The notes: a model not told the origin generated them from the sequence alone. Positions 29,684 through 37,583 are shown, counted from the first letter of the stretch. The stretch is 42,058 bases of DNA from Pseudomonadota bacterium (GCA_018262505.1 JAGSYV010000032.1:1-42058), one strand, 5' to 3'. Translations and numbers: made by a program.

Positions 29684-30001
29684 ATGGCCGACTACACCAC
29701 CCGCGACGGCAGCCTCTGGACGCCGCTGTTCCTCGTTTCGATCAACGGCGACGCGTGCATCGGCTGTGCCCGCTGCTTCAAGGTCTGCGATCGCGATGTC
29801 ATGCACCTCTACGGCGTCGACGAGGAAGGCGAGATCCTTGGCAAAGTGATCGAGGACGATGACGACGATTTCGACGGCGAGCTCAATCGCAAGATCATGG
29901 TTGCCGATAATGACGGCGCCTGCATCGGCTGCAACGCCTGTGCTCGCGTCTGTCCGAAGAACTGCCAGAGTCACGTGGCGCCCGACAAGCTCGCGGCGTG
30001 A
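29684..30001 (+). CDS. fdxB: Nif-specific ferredoxin III (FdxB)
   Basis: A 105-residue ferredoxin with two cluster motifs: CIGCARCFKVCDRD (about residues 27-40) and CIGCNACARVCPKN (about 81-94). They are separated by an acidic insert (EDDDDDFDGE), the pattern of FdxB/ferredoxin III. It is a likely electron donor to nitrogenase or to cofactor assembly. The ATG at 29684 has GGAG upstream. It ends the nifE operon and converges on the DUF2478 gene with 23 bp between the two stops. Confidence 0.92.
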   Translation: MADYTTRDGSLWTPLFLVSINGDACIGCARCFKVCDRDVMHLYGVDEEGEILGKVIEDDDDDFDGELNRKIMVADNDGACIGCNACARVCPKNCQSHVAPDKLAA

Positions 30002-30024
30002 GTCGCCCTCCCAAGATCCCCTCG

Positions 30025-30633
30025 TCAGCCGAAGGTCGGCAACAGCGGCACGACGTTGCTACTTTCCTCTGCGGCACGGGCCAGAATCTTCTGCCGCCGG
30101 TCATCGGTCTCTTGCCACCAGGCGCGCACCACGCGCAGGCGGCAGGCGAGCAGCGTACCGATCCCGCCGGTGAACCGCAGCCAGGCCTCCACGTCCTCCC
30201 GCCGCACCGCCGTCAAGATGGGAAGACCGAAGGCAGCCACCGTACCGAAGGCGTCGGCGTGGCCGCCACCGACAATCTCAGCGGCGCCAAAGCGTGGGAT
30301 TATGGCAAGATCGGCCCGTGCCTCAATGACAGCCAGGATGCGCCGTGTCGTCATGACAGGCACGACTGGATCGATCGATGCTCGCGATTCCAGCCAGTGA
30401 TCGCCGGCGACGAGATCGACCACGGTCACGTCCCGACTTGGGGGCTCTTCATCGTTGGGCAGGTGGACGATTCCTCCGATCCGCCGCCCGGCCGTTTGAA
30501 GCTCGTCCGCGAAAAAGGCGATGAGGTGATCCACCGACGCTCCTTCCTCGAAGACGATCGCCGCGAGTTCGGAAGCGTTGACGTTGGCGGGATCGAGGGC
30601 AGGAAAGCGGTCGAGCAGGCGGCGGCGGGGCAT
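30025..30633 (-). CDS. DUF2478 family protein of the molybdenum module
   Basis: A 202-residue protein resembling DUF2478 proteins, which recur beside molybdate transport and nif genes. Segments include AAIVFEEGASVDHLIAFFADELQTAGRRIGGIVHLPND (about residues 23-60), a P-loop-like arrangement without a strict Walker A, and ADLAIIPRFGAAEIVGGG, similar to NTPase family ends. No function is assigned; a role in molybdenum handling is inferred from its neighbours. The ATG at 30633 follows AGGAAA. It is transcribed opposite to the surrounding nif genes and diverges from mop across a 124-bp spacer. Confidence 0.78.
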   Translation of the reverse strand: MPRRRLLDRFPALDPANVNASELAAIVFEEGASVDHLIAFFADELQTAGRRIGGIVHLPNDEEPPSRDVTVVDLVAGDHWLESRASIDPVVPVMTTRRILAVIEARADLAIIPRFGAAEIVGGGHADAFGTVAAFGLPILTAVRREDVEAWLRFTGGIGTLLACRLRVVRAWWQETDDRRQKILARAAEESSNVVPLLPTFG

Positions 30634-30700
30634 GGCTTTTCCTGTCCGGAGCGGATTGAGACAAAGCATGCCTCGCAAAGGCCGGGCCAATTGTCTTGGG

Positions 30701-30724
30701 CGTTATTATTATTATTATATAGCG
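30701..30724. promoter_or_regulatory. ModE/Mop-type Mo-box candidate
   Basis: A 24-bp AT-rich element begins CGTTAT and ends ATATAGCG, so each end reads CGYTAT inward, around a (TTA)5 core at 30703-30718. This loosely resembles Mo-boxes bound by ModE-family regulators (CGNTATAT arms). It lies between the divergent DUF2478 and mop genes. The arms match imperfectly and a simple trinucleotide repeat could mimic the pattern. Confidence 0.4.
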
Positions 30725-30757
30725 AAGCTCATCATCACCCAAACCAAGGAGACGGTC

Positions 30758-30970
30758 ATGCGACTTTCGGCACGCAACATACTGAAAGGCAAAGTGATAG
30801 CCCTCACCCGGGGCGCCACCACCACTCACGTCAAGGTGGAGATCATCGAGGGTATGGTGATCACCGCCTCGATCACCAACGAGGCGATCGACGATTTGGG
30901 TTTGATGGTCGGAATGGAAGCTGCCGCCATCATCAAGGCTTCCGACGTGATGATCGGGGTCGAATTGTGA
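30758..30970 (+). CDS. mop: Molbindin (TOBE-domain molybdate-binding protein)
   Basis: A 70-residue single TOBE/Mop domain: LSARNILKGKVIALTRGATTTHVKVEI (residues 3-29), then ITNEAIDDLGLMVGMEAAAIIKASDVMIGVEL. Molbindins are small hexameric proteins that store or buffer molybdate in the cytoplasm. AAGGAG precedes the start. The stop overlaps the GTG start of modD by four bases (GTGA). Its placement beside modD and nifQ fits a supply line of molybdenum for FeMo-co. Confidence 0.9.
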   Translation: MRLSARNILKGKVIALTRGATTTHVKVEIIEGMVITASITNEAIDDLGLMVGMEAAAIIKASDVMIGVEL

Positions 30971-31785
30971 TCTCACGCGCCGACGTCGATCGCCTGCTGT
31001 CGGAGGATGTGCCGGCCGGCGACCTCACCACCGATGCTCTCGGTATCGGAGATTGTGCCGGTCGCATGACCTTCGCAGCACGCACCGACATGGTGCTTGC
31101 TGGCATGGAGGTGGCTTCAAGGATGATGGACGGCCTTGCGGTCGTTTGTTATGCCCGCGATGGCGATCGCCTATCTGCCGAAGCCCCGATCTTGGAAGCG
31201 CGTGGCTCGGCCGCCGATCTGCACAGCGTCTGGAAGGCGGCGCAGACGCTTCTGGAAATTCTTTCGGGAATTGCCTCGGCGACCCGGGCCGTTGTCGACG
31301 CGGCGCGGCCGGTTCCAGTCGCCACGACGCGCAAGACGGTGCCGGGCGCCCGCGCTCTGTCGCAGCTCGCGGTTCGGGCCGGAGGCGGTATTCTGCATCG
31401 TCACGGGCTGTCGGAGACCATCCTGATCTTCGATGAGCATCGGCTGTTTCTGGCTGGCGAGAGCCTTGGCGAGATTGCAAAGCGTCTCCGGCGAACCCAG
31501 CCCGAGAAGGCGCTCGCCGTCGAGGTGAGCACGATCGACGAGGCGGCCGAAGCGGCTGTCGCGGGCTTCGACGTGGTGCAGCTCGAGAAATTTACGCCCG
31601 AGGCGGTCGCCGAGCTTGTCGCCCGTCTGCCGGAAAGAGGGCGCCGTGCGCGCCTTGCAGCGGCTGGCGGCATCGATCCCAATAACGCTGCCGCCTATGT
31701 CGCAGCCGGTGCTGATCTGCTGGTGACCTCCTGGCCCTATACCGCTCGTCCGCGCGACGTCGCCGTCACCTTTGCTGCCGACTGA
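30967..31785 (+). CDS. modD: ModD family protein (NadC-like, molybdenum-associated)
   Basis: A 272-residue protein of the quinolinate phosphoribosyltransferase fold. The opening DRLLSEDVPAGDLTTDALGIG, TRKTVPGARALSQLAVRAGGGILHRHGLSETILIF (substrate pocket region, about residues 119-153) and AAAGGIDPNNAAAYVAAGADLLVTS (phosphate-binding end) match ModD, the nif/mod-associated branch of NadC. Its exact reaction is unsettled. Location behind mop rather than in a nad operon supports ModD over true NadC. The start is the GTG at 30967, overlapping the mop stop; no ATG fits. Confidence 0.85.
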   Translation: MISRADVDRLLSEDVPAGDLTTDALGIGDCAGRMTFAARTDMVLAGMEVASRMMDGLAVVCYARDGDRLSAEAPILEARGSAADLHSVWKAAQTLLEILSGIASATRAVVDAARPVPVATTRKTVPGARALSQLAVRAGGGILHRHGLSETILIFDEHRLFLAGESLGEIAKRLRRTQPEKALAVEVSTIDEAAEAAVAGFDVVQLEKFTPEAVAELVARLPERGRRARLAAAGGIDPNNAAAYVAAGADLLVTSWPYTARPRDVAVTFAAD

Positions 31786-31788
31786 TCA

Positions 31789-31803
31789 CGGCACGGCCTT
31801 TGC
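31789..31803 (+). promoter_or_regulatory. Sigma54 -24/-12 promoter of nifQ
   Basis: CGGCAC-GGCCT-TTGC: GG and GC are correctly spaced, and only the leading T is replaced by C. It starts three bases after the modD stop and about 100 bp before nifQ, giving a predicted leader of roughly 70 bases. Confidence 0.7.
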
Positions 31804-31852
31804 GCTGTTCCTCTTCGACCACCTTGGGAATCCGACAGGCGAGCCTTTGCCT

Positions 31853-31868
31853 TGTCGGGTTTCCGACA
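31853..31868 (+). promoter_or_regulatory. NifA site downstream of the nifQ promoter
   Basis: TGTCGGGTTTCCGACA, an exact TGT-N10-ACA. It lies between the predicted -12 element and the nifQ ATG, that is, in the transcribed leader and only 19 bp before the start codon. Confidence 0.75.
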
Positions 31869-31887
31869 GAGTTGAAGGAGGTGACAC

Positions 31888-32517
31888 ATGCCGGCGTCGA
31901 TCTTTGCCCACCACTATGCCACGTTCCGCGCCGCGGCTGACCCGGCGCAGGAACTGGCAGAGGATTTTGACAGCCACGTACTGGCTGCGATCCTCGCTTC
32001 GGCGCTGACAGAGGCAGAAATGTCGGACGCTCGCTGTGTCGATGGGCTCGGCCTGTCTCCTGCCGAGATAGGTCGCCTCATCGGCCGCCACTTCCCGCGA
32101 TATGCCCTCGCCGACCTCGGCGGTCTTTCCCCGAGTGCCCCTTCGGAAGAGGAAATGCTCCTCGCCGATCTGCTGTTGGCCCATCGCTCCGGCCCCGAGC
32201 CCGTCTCCGGCTGGCTTGCCGTGCTGATTGCCCGCCGGGCCATGCGGCCCGACCATCTGTGGCAGGACCTCGGCCTCAACGATCGTGGCGAACTCAACCG
32301 TCTGCTCGCCCGTCATTTTCAGACGCTGCACGCCGGCAACACCGGCAACATGCGCTGGAAGAAATACTTCTATCGTGTGCTCTGCGAGGCCGAGGGCTTC
32401 TCGCTGTGCGCTGCGCCGTCCTGTTCGGTCTGCTCCGACTTCACCGATTGCTTCGGCGCCGAGGATGGCCTCAGCCGGCTTGCCGGTCTGCGTCGGCGCA
32501 TCGAGGAGGCCGCCTGA
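31888..32517 (+). CDS. nifQ: Molybdenum donor protein NifQ
   Basis: A 209-residue NifQ, the Fe-Mo-S protein that supplies molybdenum to NifEN during FeMo-co synthesis. The ligand motif Cys174-X4-Cys179-X2-Cys182-X5-Cys188 is intact, and MRWKKYFYRVLCEAEG just before it is strongly conserved. The ATG follows a strong ribosome-binding site, AAGGAGGTG. It follows modD by about 100 bp and could be read both from its own sigma54 promoter and by read-through from mop-modD. Confidence 0.95.
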   Translation: MPASIFAHHYATFRAAADPAQELAEDFDSHVLAAILASALTEAEMSDARCVDGLGLSPAEIGRLIGRHFPRYALADLGGLSPSAPSEEEMLLADLLLAHRSGPEPVSGWLAVLIARRAMRPDHLWQDLGLNDRGELNRLLARHFQTLHAGNTGNMRWKKYFYRVLCEAEGFSLCAAPSCSVCSDFTDCFGAEDGLSRLAGLRRRIEEAA

Positions 32518-32533
32518 GCCGCCCCGGAAGACA

Positions 32534-32549
32534 TGTCGGTTTTCCGACA
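32534..32549 (+). promoter_or_regulatory. NifA upstream activator sequence for the iscA-nifS operon
   Basis: TGTCGGTTTTCCGACA, an exact TGT-N10-ACA with 6-base symmetric arms. It lies only 39 bp before the -24 element, closer than at nifB or nifH. Confidence 0.85.
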
Positions 32550-32588
32550 AGTGGGCTACCACTCGTGAAGTTTCAATTGGTTAGGTAG

Positions 32589-32603
32589 TGGCATGCCTCA
32601 TGC
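32589..32603 (+). promoter_or_regulatory. Sigma54 -24/-12 promoter of iscA-nifSVW-draTG
   Basis: TGGCAT-GCCTC-ATGC with correct spacing. The -12 element has A in place of the first T. It is about 48 bp before the iscA start. Confidence 0.8.
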
Positions 32604-32651
32604 AAAGTGGATGTCGACCTCTTCGTCTTCTGAATCGCGAAGGACATGATC

Positions 32652-32972
32652 ATGATCGAACTCACCGAAAGTGCTGCTGACGCCGTTCGCACCGCGCTCG
32701 CCGGTGCCGGCGAGCGGGCGGAGGGCTTGCGCATTGTCGTCGAATCCGGTGGTTGTGCCGGCCTCCAATATCGCATGGGTCTTGAGAGGGACGAACGCCT
32801 CGGCGATCTCGTGCTGGAGTTGGACGGTATCAGGCTCTACCTCGACGCGCTGACTCAGCGCCATGTCGGCGGCCTTGTGGTCGATTTCATCGAGGACGTC
32901 GGACAGTCGGGCTTCGTCTTCGACAATCCCAACGCCGCCTCCCGCTGCTCCTGTGGCAAGTCCTTCTGCTGA
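32652..32972 (+). CDS. Nif-associated IscA/HesB iron-sulfur assembly protein
   Basis: A 106-residue A-type Fe-S carrier: IELTESAADAVRTALAGAGERAEGLRIVVESGGCAGLQYRM, with the conserved single Cys in GGCAGLQY near residue 35. The C-terminal pair is in SRCSCGKSFC. The terminal CSCGKSF signature is characteristic of the nif branch (NifIscA, upstream of nifS/nifU in other diazotrophs). AAGGA is seven bases before the ATG at 32652 but only one before an in-frame ATG at 32646, so the former is preferred. It leads an operon with nifS, nifV, nifW, draT and draG. Confidence 0.9.
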   Translation: MIELTESAADAVRTALAGAGERAEGLRIVVESGGCAGLQYRMGLERDERLGDLVLELDGIRLYLDALTQRHVGGLVVDFIEDVGQSGFVFDNPNAASRCSCGKSFC

Positions 32973-32981
32973 GAGGTGCCG

Positions 32982-34139
32982 ATGCACAGCCTCGTTTATC
33001 TCGACGCGAACGCCACGACACCGATCGATTCGCGCGTCATCGAGGCAATGCTGACGGCGTTGGTGGGCCTTCCCGGCAATCCTTCTTCCGGTCATGCGGC
33101 CGGCCGAGCTGCGCGGCGCGCCGTGGACGCCGCTCGCCGCGACGTGGCGGGACTGATCGGGGCCAGTAGACCCGACGAGATCGTCTTCACATCCGGTGGC
33201 AGCGAAAGCAACGTCACCGCTATCCGTTCAGCGTTGGCTGCCCGCCCAGGCCGGCATGCGGTGGTAACTTCCGCCGTTGAGCACGCCTCGATCCATGCGA
33301 CGCTCGATCACTTGGCGGCGACTGATGGCATTGCCGTTCGCCGCGTGCCGGTCGATGGTGATGGCCGGCTCGACCTCAAGGCCTATCAGGCCGCCCTTGG
33401 CCCCGACACCGCTCTCGTTACGTTGAACAGCGCGAATAACGAGACCGGCACGCTATTCCCAATTTCCGACCTTATCCCTGCCGCCCATGCCGTCGGTGCG
33501 CTCTTCCACACCGACGCGGTGCAGGCTGCCGGCCGCATGGATATCGACGTGGGCGGAAGCAACGTCGACATGCTCTCGCTGTCTGCCCACAAAATGCACG
33601 GTCCCAAGGGTGTCGGCGCGCTCTATGTCCGACACGGCACGCCGTATTCGAGCCTTGTCACCGGCGGTGGGCAAGAGCGCGGCCGCCGGGCCGGAACCGA
33701 GAATGTACCGGGGATCGTCGGCTTCGGCGTTGCCGCCGGTCTGGCTCGGACGGAAGCCGACATGATCCGCATCGCGAGCCTGCGCGATCACCTCGAAGCG
33801 ACTGTTGTCGCGGCCCTGCCGAACGCCGTTGTCCTCGGTGACCGCCGCCATCGCCTGGCCAACACGGCCTGTCTTGCCTTTCCCGGCGTCGATGCCGAGA
33901 TGATGCTCGATCGCCTGGACCGCGCTGGCATCGCCGCCTCGGCTGGCTCGGCCTGCGCCGCCGGCGGTCGGCAGCCAAGCCGCGTGCTCGTCGCCATGGG
34001 GCACGGCCATCTCGCCCATTCGGCGATCCGCTTTTCGCTGTCCCGCCTGAACAGCAGCGATGACGTTGACCGTCTGCTGGCGGTGCTGCCGTCCATCTGG
34101 CGGGAAGCGCGCGCCAGTCTTCCCGGAGCTGCGGCATGA
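32982..34139 (+). CDS. nifS: Cysteine desulfurase NifS
   Basis: A 385-residue PLP-dependent cysteine desulfurase that supplies sulfur for nitrogenase clusters. It opens with [15 protein letters not shown] Lys204 is in [11 protein letters not shown], the phosphate-site segment [23 protein letters not shown] follows, and the persulfide-forming Cys325 is in [10 protein letters not shown]. The ATG at 32982 has GAGAGG five bases upstream and lies 9 bp after the iscA stop. Its end overlaps nifV by four bases (ATGA). nifU, the usual scaffold partner, is not beside it or elsewhere in the window. Confidence 0.95.
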   Translation: MHSLVYLDANATTPIDSRVIEAMLTALVGLPGNPSSGHAAGRAARRAVDAARRDVAGLIGASRPDEIVFTSGGSESNVTAIRSALAARPGRHAVVTSAVEHASIHATLDHLAATDGIAVRRVPVDGDGRLDLKAYQAALGPDTALVTLNSANNETGTLFPISDLIPAAHAVGALFHTDAVQAAGRMDIDVGGSNVDMLSLSAHKMHGPKGVGALYVRHGTPYSSLVTGGGQERGRRAGTENVPGIVGFGVAAGLARTEADMIRIASLRDHLEATVVAALPNAVVLGDRRHRLANTACLAFPGVDAEMMLDRLDRAGIAASAGSACAAGGRQPSRVLVAMGHGHLAHSAIRFSLSRLNSSDDVDRLLAVLPSIWREARASLPGAAA

Positions 34140-35263
34140 CCGACATTCGCATCAACGACACGACGTTGCGCGACGGCGAGCAGGCGCCGGGCGTCGCCTT
34201 TACGGTTGCCGAGAAGCTGTCCATCGCCGAGGCGCTGGCCGATGCCGGCGTTGCCGAGATCGAAGTCGGCACGCCGGCCATGGGCGACGACGAGATCAAC
34301 GGCATCGCCGCCGTGGTCGCTCTGGCGCTGCCGGCTCGCATCGCCGTCTGGTGCCGCATGTGCGACGCCGATCTCGCTGCCGCCGTTCGCACCGGCGCGC
34401 CGGCGATCAACCTGTCGATCCCTGCTTCCGAACTGCAGCTCGCCGCCAAACTTGGTATCAACCGGCATCAGGCGCTCGCCCGCATCCGCCGCTACGTGCC
34501 GATGGCACTCGACCTCGGGTTTGTGGTCTCGGTGGGGGCCGAGGACGCCTCCCGGGCCGGTCCCGACCATCTCGCTGCCATGGTCGAGGCGGTGGAAGCG
34601 GCGGGCGGCACCCGGCTCAGGATCGCCGACACCGTCGGCGTGCTCGATCCCATGTCGACCACCGCATTGGTGGCGTCGCTCCGGACACGCACTTCGCTTG
34701 CCCTCGAGTTCCACGGCCACAACGATCTCGGTCTCGCCACCGCCAATACGCTCGCCGCCCTGCGCGCCGGCTGCAACGACGCCTCCGTTACCGTGCTCGG
34801 TCTCGGCGAGCGGGCCGGCAACGCCGCGCTCGAGGAGATCGCCGTGGCGCTCTTGCGCCTTGATGGCCGGAGCACGGGCATCCACCTGCCGGCACTGCAA
34901 CCCCTGGCCAACCTCGTTGCCGCCGCTGCCGGCCGAAGCGTGTCCCCCGCCAAGGCTATCGTCGGCCGCGACGTCTTCGCCCATGAAAGCGGCCTGCATG
35001 TCGCCGCTCTCATCAAGGAAGCCGAGACCTACCAGGGCCTTGATCCGGCGCTGCTCGGCCGCAGCCATTCGATCGTCGTCGGCAAGCACTCCGGCGGCCG
35101 GGCGCTGGCCCATGTCCTCGCCCGTCGCGGCATCGCTCTCGATCCAAACCTTGCGGCGCCGCTGGTCGCGGCGGTGCGGCGGGCCGCCGTCGAACGCAAG
35201 CGGGCGCTCACCCCCGGCGAACTCGAACGCCTGCACGCCGCCCTTGTCGCTGCCGCTTTTTGA
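34136..35263 (+). CDS. nifV: Homocitrate synthase NifV
   Basis: A 375-residue HMGL-like/alpha-isopropylmalate synthase family enzyme that makes R-homocitrate, the organic ligand of FeMo-co, from acetyl-CoA and 2-oxoglutarate. The N-terminal [18 protein letters not shown] carries the metal Asp and catalytic Arg, and [17 protein letters not shown] near residue 196 carries the metal His pair. [33 protein letters not shown] is typical of NifV. It has no C-terminal allosteric domain, unlike LeuA. It is coupled to nifS by a four-base overlap. Confidence 0.94.
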   Translation: MTDIRINDTTLRDGEQAPGVAFTVAEKLSIAEALADAGVAEIEVGTPAMGDDEINGIAAVVALALPARIAVWCRMCDADLAAAVRTGAPAINLSIPASELQLAAKLGINRHQALARIRRYVPMALDLGFVVSVGAEDASRAGPDHLAAMVEAVEAAGGTRLRIADTVGVLDPMSTTALVASLRTRTSLALEFHGHNDLGLATANTLAALRAGCNDASVTVLGLGERAGNAALEEIAVALLRLDGRSTGIHLPALQPLANLVAAAAGRSVSPAKAIVGRDVFAHESGLHVAALIKEAETYQGLDPALLGRSHSIVVGKHSGGRALAHVLARRGIALDPNLAAPLVAAVRRAAVERKRALTPGELERLHAALVAAAF

Positions 35264-35274
35264 AGGAGGAACCC

Positions 35275-35658
35275 ATGTCCTGCCCGATCGACCGCCCCTT
35301 TCCCGATGTCACCAACATCCTCGCCCGCCTCAAGCAGCTCTCGTCGGCCGAGGAGTTTTTCGAGGCTCTCGGCGTCCGCTTCGAGCCTGAACGCCTCGCC
35401 GTCTGCCGCCTGCATGTCCTGCGGCGCATGGGAGAGTTACTCGTTGGTGACGATCTCGAGGGGCTGCCCGACGCCGTCGCCGCCGCTCGCGCCCGCTCGA
35501 TGCTCGAGCGCGCCTACCGGCAGATGGCGGGCGCCTCGCCGCTCGAAACGCGGCTGTTCAAGGTGCTGAAGGACCGCGATCCCAACCGGCCGGCCGCGTC
35601 GCCGAGTCGGCCGTTCATTGCGCTCAACGACGTATTCCGGCCGATCGACGGCGCCTGA
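35275..35658 (+). CDS. nifW: Nitrogenase-stabilizing protein NifW
   Basis: A 127-residue NifW. LKQLSSAEEFFEALGVRFEPERLAVCRLHVLRRMGEL (about residues 17-53) is the family core, followed by ARSMLERAYRQMAGASPLETRLFKVLKDRD. NifW is reported to interact with the MoFe protein and protect or mature it, though the mechanism is unclear. The ATG at 35275 follows AAGGAGG; a TTG at 35260 within nifV is rejected. It lies 11 bp after nifV. Confidence 0.92.
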   Translation: MSCPIDRPFPDVTNILARLKQLSSAEEFFEALGVRFEPERLAVCRLHVLRRMGELLVGDDLEGLPDAVAAARARSMLERAYRQMAGASPLETRLFKVLKDRDPNRPAASPSRPFIALNDVFRPIDGA

Positions 35659-35668
35659 GTTCCTCGGG

Positions 35669-36502
35669 ATGGGCCGCGAGGAAATCGATACTGCGCCAGC
35701 TGACGACCTGATCGGCCATTCGACCAACCTCGTCGGATTGCCGACACGGATCCTGGCTGGCGTTGCGTTCAATGCGCAGCCGTTGCCCACCCACATCTCC
35801 GGCGTCCGCGAAATGAACGGCGGCTTGTTCGAGATGCTTGAACTCGCCGCCGATTTGGGCGAGGCGGGCGAGGCTTTCACCAACTATATGATGGCCATGT
35901 TCGGTATCGACCGCGAGCAGCGCGAGCCGGGCGAAAGGAGCGGACGCCGGCGCTTCCGCTCATCCTATCTGCGCCTCATCAAGGGGTGGGGCTATGACAG
36001 CAACAGCCCGGAAGGCGCGGTGCTGAAGGGGTGGGTGGAGAGCCGTTTCGGCATTTTCCCGACGTTCCACAAGGAGCGGCTGGTCCGGCAGACGCCCGAT
36101 GCCTGGGCGACCTACGTCACCGAGAAGATGTCCAGCCGCTTCCACAACAACTCGATCATGACGCAGCTCGATCTGCTCTACGAGTTCTGCCAATGGGCAC
36201 TCTGTCGATTCGCCTTTCCCGAACAGAGCCACGTCACGCTTTATCGCGGCGTCAACGATTTCCACGAGCATCCGATCAGGGCGCGGCTTGACCGGCGGAC
36301 AGTGGTGATGCGCCTCAACAGCGTCTCTTCTTTCACCGCCGAACGGGAGATCGCCGACTGTTTCGGCGATGTTATTCTGATGGCACGGGTACCGCGGGAA
36401 AAGATCCTGTTTTTCAATACGATTCTGACCTCCCATCCTCTGAAGGGTGAAGGTGAATTCCTGGTCATTGGCGGCGATTACGAGCTTTGCATCTTGCGAT
36501 GA
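35669..36502 (+). CDS. draT: NAD+-dinitrogen-reductase ADP-ribosyltransferase DraT
   Basis: A 277-residue enzyme that switches off nitrogenase by transferring ADP-ribose from NAD+ to a specific Arg of NifH (Arg104 in this window's NifH). It matches DraT along its length: GHSTNLVGLPTRILAGVAFNAQPL, FHNNSIMTQLDLLYEFCQWALCRFAFPEQ. The R-S-E transferase triad is recognisable as VTLYRGVNDF, NSVSSFTAERE and GEGEFLVIGG. The ATG at 35669 is 10 bp after nifW; the ribosome-binding site is weak, so translation may depend on coupling. It is co-oriented with draG 36 bp downstream. Confidence 0.95.
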   Translation: MGREEIDTAPADDLIGHSTNLVGLPTRILAGVAFNAQPLPTHISGVREMNGGLFEMLELAADLGEAGEAFTNYMMAMFGIDREQREPGERSGRRRFRSSYLRLIKGWGYDSNSPEGAVLKGWVESRFGIFPTFHKERLVRQTPDAWATYVTEKMSSRFHNNSIMTQLDLLYEFCQWALCRFAFPEQSHVTLYRGVNDFHEHPIRARLDRRTVVMRLNSVSSFTAEREIADCFGDVILMARVPREKILFFNTILTSHPLKGEGEFLVIGGDYELCILR

Positions 36503-36538
36503 AAATCCACCGCTTCACCTTCCGGCCGAGGGGGCAGC

Positions 36539-37435
36539 ATGACGGACCCGCAGGTTGAAGACCGGGCACTCGCCGCCTTTCTCGGGTTGGCCATCGGTGA
36601 CGCGCTCGGTGCCACTGTCGAATTCATGACCCGGCGCGAGATTGCCGCCGAATACGGCGTGCTTCGCGACATCGTTGGCGGTGGCTGGCTTCGTCTCAAG
36701 GCCGGGGCGGTGACCGACGACACCGAGATGGCGATGGCGCTCGGCAAATCGCTTGTTCGGAGGGATGGTCTCGATCTCGCCGATGTCTGCGAGGAGTTTG
36801 CCGCCTGGCTTCGATCAGGTCCGCTCGACGTTGGCAACACCTGCCGGCGCGGCATCCGTCGCTACATCCAGCGCGGTCTCGTCACTGGCCCAATGAACGA
36901 AGGAGACGCCGGCAACGGCGCCGTCATGCGCCTTCTGCCAGTAGCCATCGCCAGCCATCGGAACGCGCCGCGCGCCCGGTGCTGGGCGGTGGAACAGGCG
37001 CACATCACCCACAACCACCCCCTGTCCGACGTCGCCTGTGAGACGTTGGCCGCCATGGTCGTGGCGTTGCTCGGTGGCGGCAGGCAGGTGGCCGTGAGGG
37101 AACTTGCCGACGCCCTTGTCAGTCGCTACCCGACTTTTCGTTTCGTTCCCTATCCGGGACTATCGTCGGCCTATGTGGTCGATACGCTGCAGACCGCGTT
37201 CGACAGCTACTTCTCAACAGCGTCCTTCGAGGATTGCCTGATCCGCGCGGTCAATCATGGCGGCGACGCCGACACGACCGGCGCCATCGCCGGCGCTCTC
37301 GCCGGCGCGACCTACGGCCTCAAAGCAATCCCTAGGCGCTGGCTGAAGGCTCTTGACCGAGAGGTAGCGGCGGCAATCAGCGCGCTGGTGCCAAGGTTGC
37401 TGGCGGTACCAGATGGGGGACTGCTGCCGTGGTGA
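36539..37435 (+). CDS. draG: Dinitrogenase reductase activating glycohydrolase DraG
   Basis: A 298-residue ADP-ribosylglycohydrolase that removes ADP-ribose from NifH and reactivates it. Dinuclear Mn/Mg ligands are visible in TDDTEMAMALG (about residues 60-70), and GGDADTTGAIAGALAGATYG lies near residues 241-260. HNHPLSDVACETLAAMV is conserved in the family. It follows draT and is the last gene of the nif island. Beyond it lie a degraded sugar-kinase remnant and an oppositely oriented regulator, so no further nif gene is co-transcribed. Confidence 0.95.
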   Translation: MTDPQVEDRALAAFLGLAIGDALGATVEFMTRREIAAEYGVLRDIVGGGWLRLKAGAVTDDTEMAMALGKSLVRRDGLDLADVCEEFAAWLRSGPLDVGNTCRRGIRRYIQRGLVTGPMNEGDAGNGAVMRLLPVAIASHRNAPRARCWAVEQAHITHNHPLSDVACETLAAMVVALLGGGRQVAVRELADALVSRYPTFRFVPYPGLSSAYVVDTLQTAFDSYFSTASFEDCLIRAVNHGGDADTTGAIAGALAGATYGLKAIPRRWLKALDREVAAAISALVPRLLAVPDGGLLPW

Positions 37436-37505
37436 GGACTTCGGGATCGATGTTGGGGGTGACCATCAGTCGATCTCCGACGTCGGCAACGGCCGCGCAG
37501 TCCAG

Positions 37506-37583
37506 TCAAACGCGAAAGCTGCTGGTGCCCCAGTCGATGGCAACGAAGGCGCCTTGTCCGCCGCCGGCCCGCTGATGTTCCAT
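37506..37583 (-). pseudogene. Remnant of a 2-dehydro-3-deoxygalactonokinase (dgoK) N-terminus
   Basis: Read on the minus strand, a GGAGGATAA ribosome-binding site precedes an ATG at 37583. The 25 codons that follow include GAFVAIDWGTSSFRV, closely resembling the ATP-binding start of DgoK-type sugar kinases. The frame stops at a TGA (37508-37506) where such proteins usually have Trp, and what follows, before draG, is not recognisable. It sits directly downstream of the GntR-type gene on the same strand, as a catabolic gene would. I read it as the stub of a sugar operon cut off near the nif island boundary. It is short, so chance resemblance remains possible. Confidence 0.55.

Noticed and set aside
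30703-30718. TTA trinucleotide tract as a CRISPR or repeat-array fragment
   Set aside because: Only five short units with no spacers; it is a simple sequence tract treated as part of a regulatory candidate.
29998-30966. Long upstream extension of ModD in the same frame
   Set aside because: The extension runs antisense through the DUF2478 gene and across mop; the GTG at 30967 coupled to the mop stop gives a normal-length ModD.
35729-35744. NifA-like site CGTCGGATTGCCGACA inside draT
   Set aside because: One mismatch to TGT-N10-ACA and no correctly spaced -24/-12 promoter follows; the nearby GG/GC pair is separated by two bases too few. Probably coincidental.
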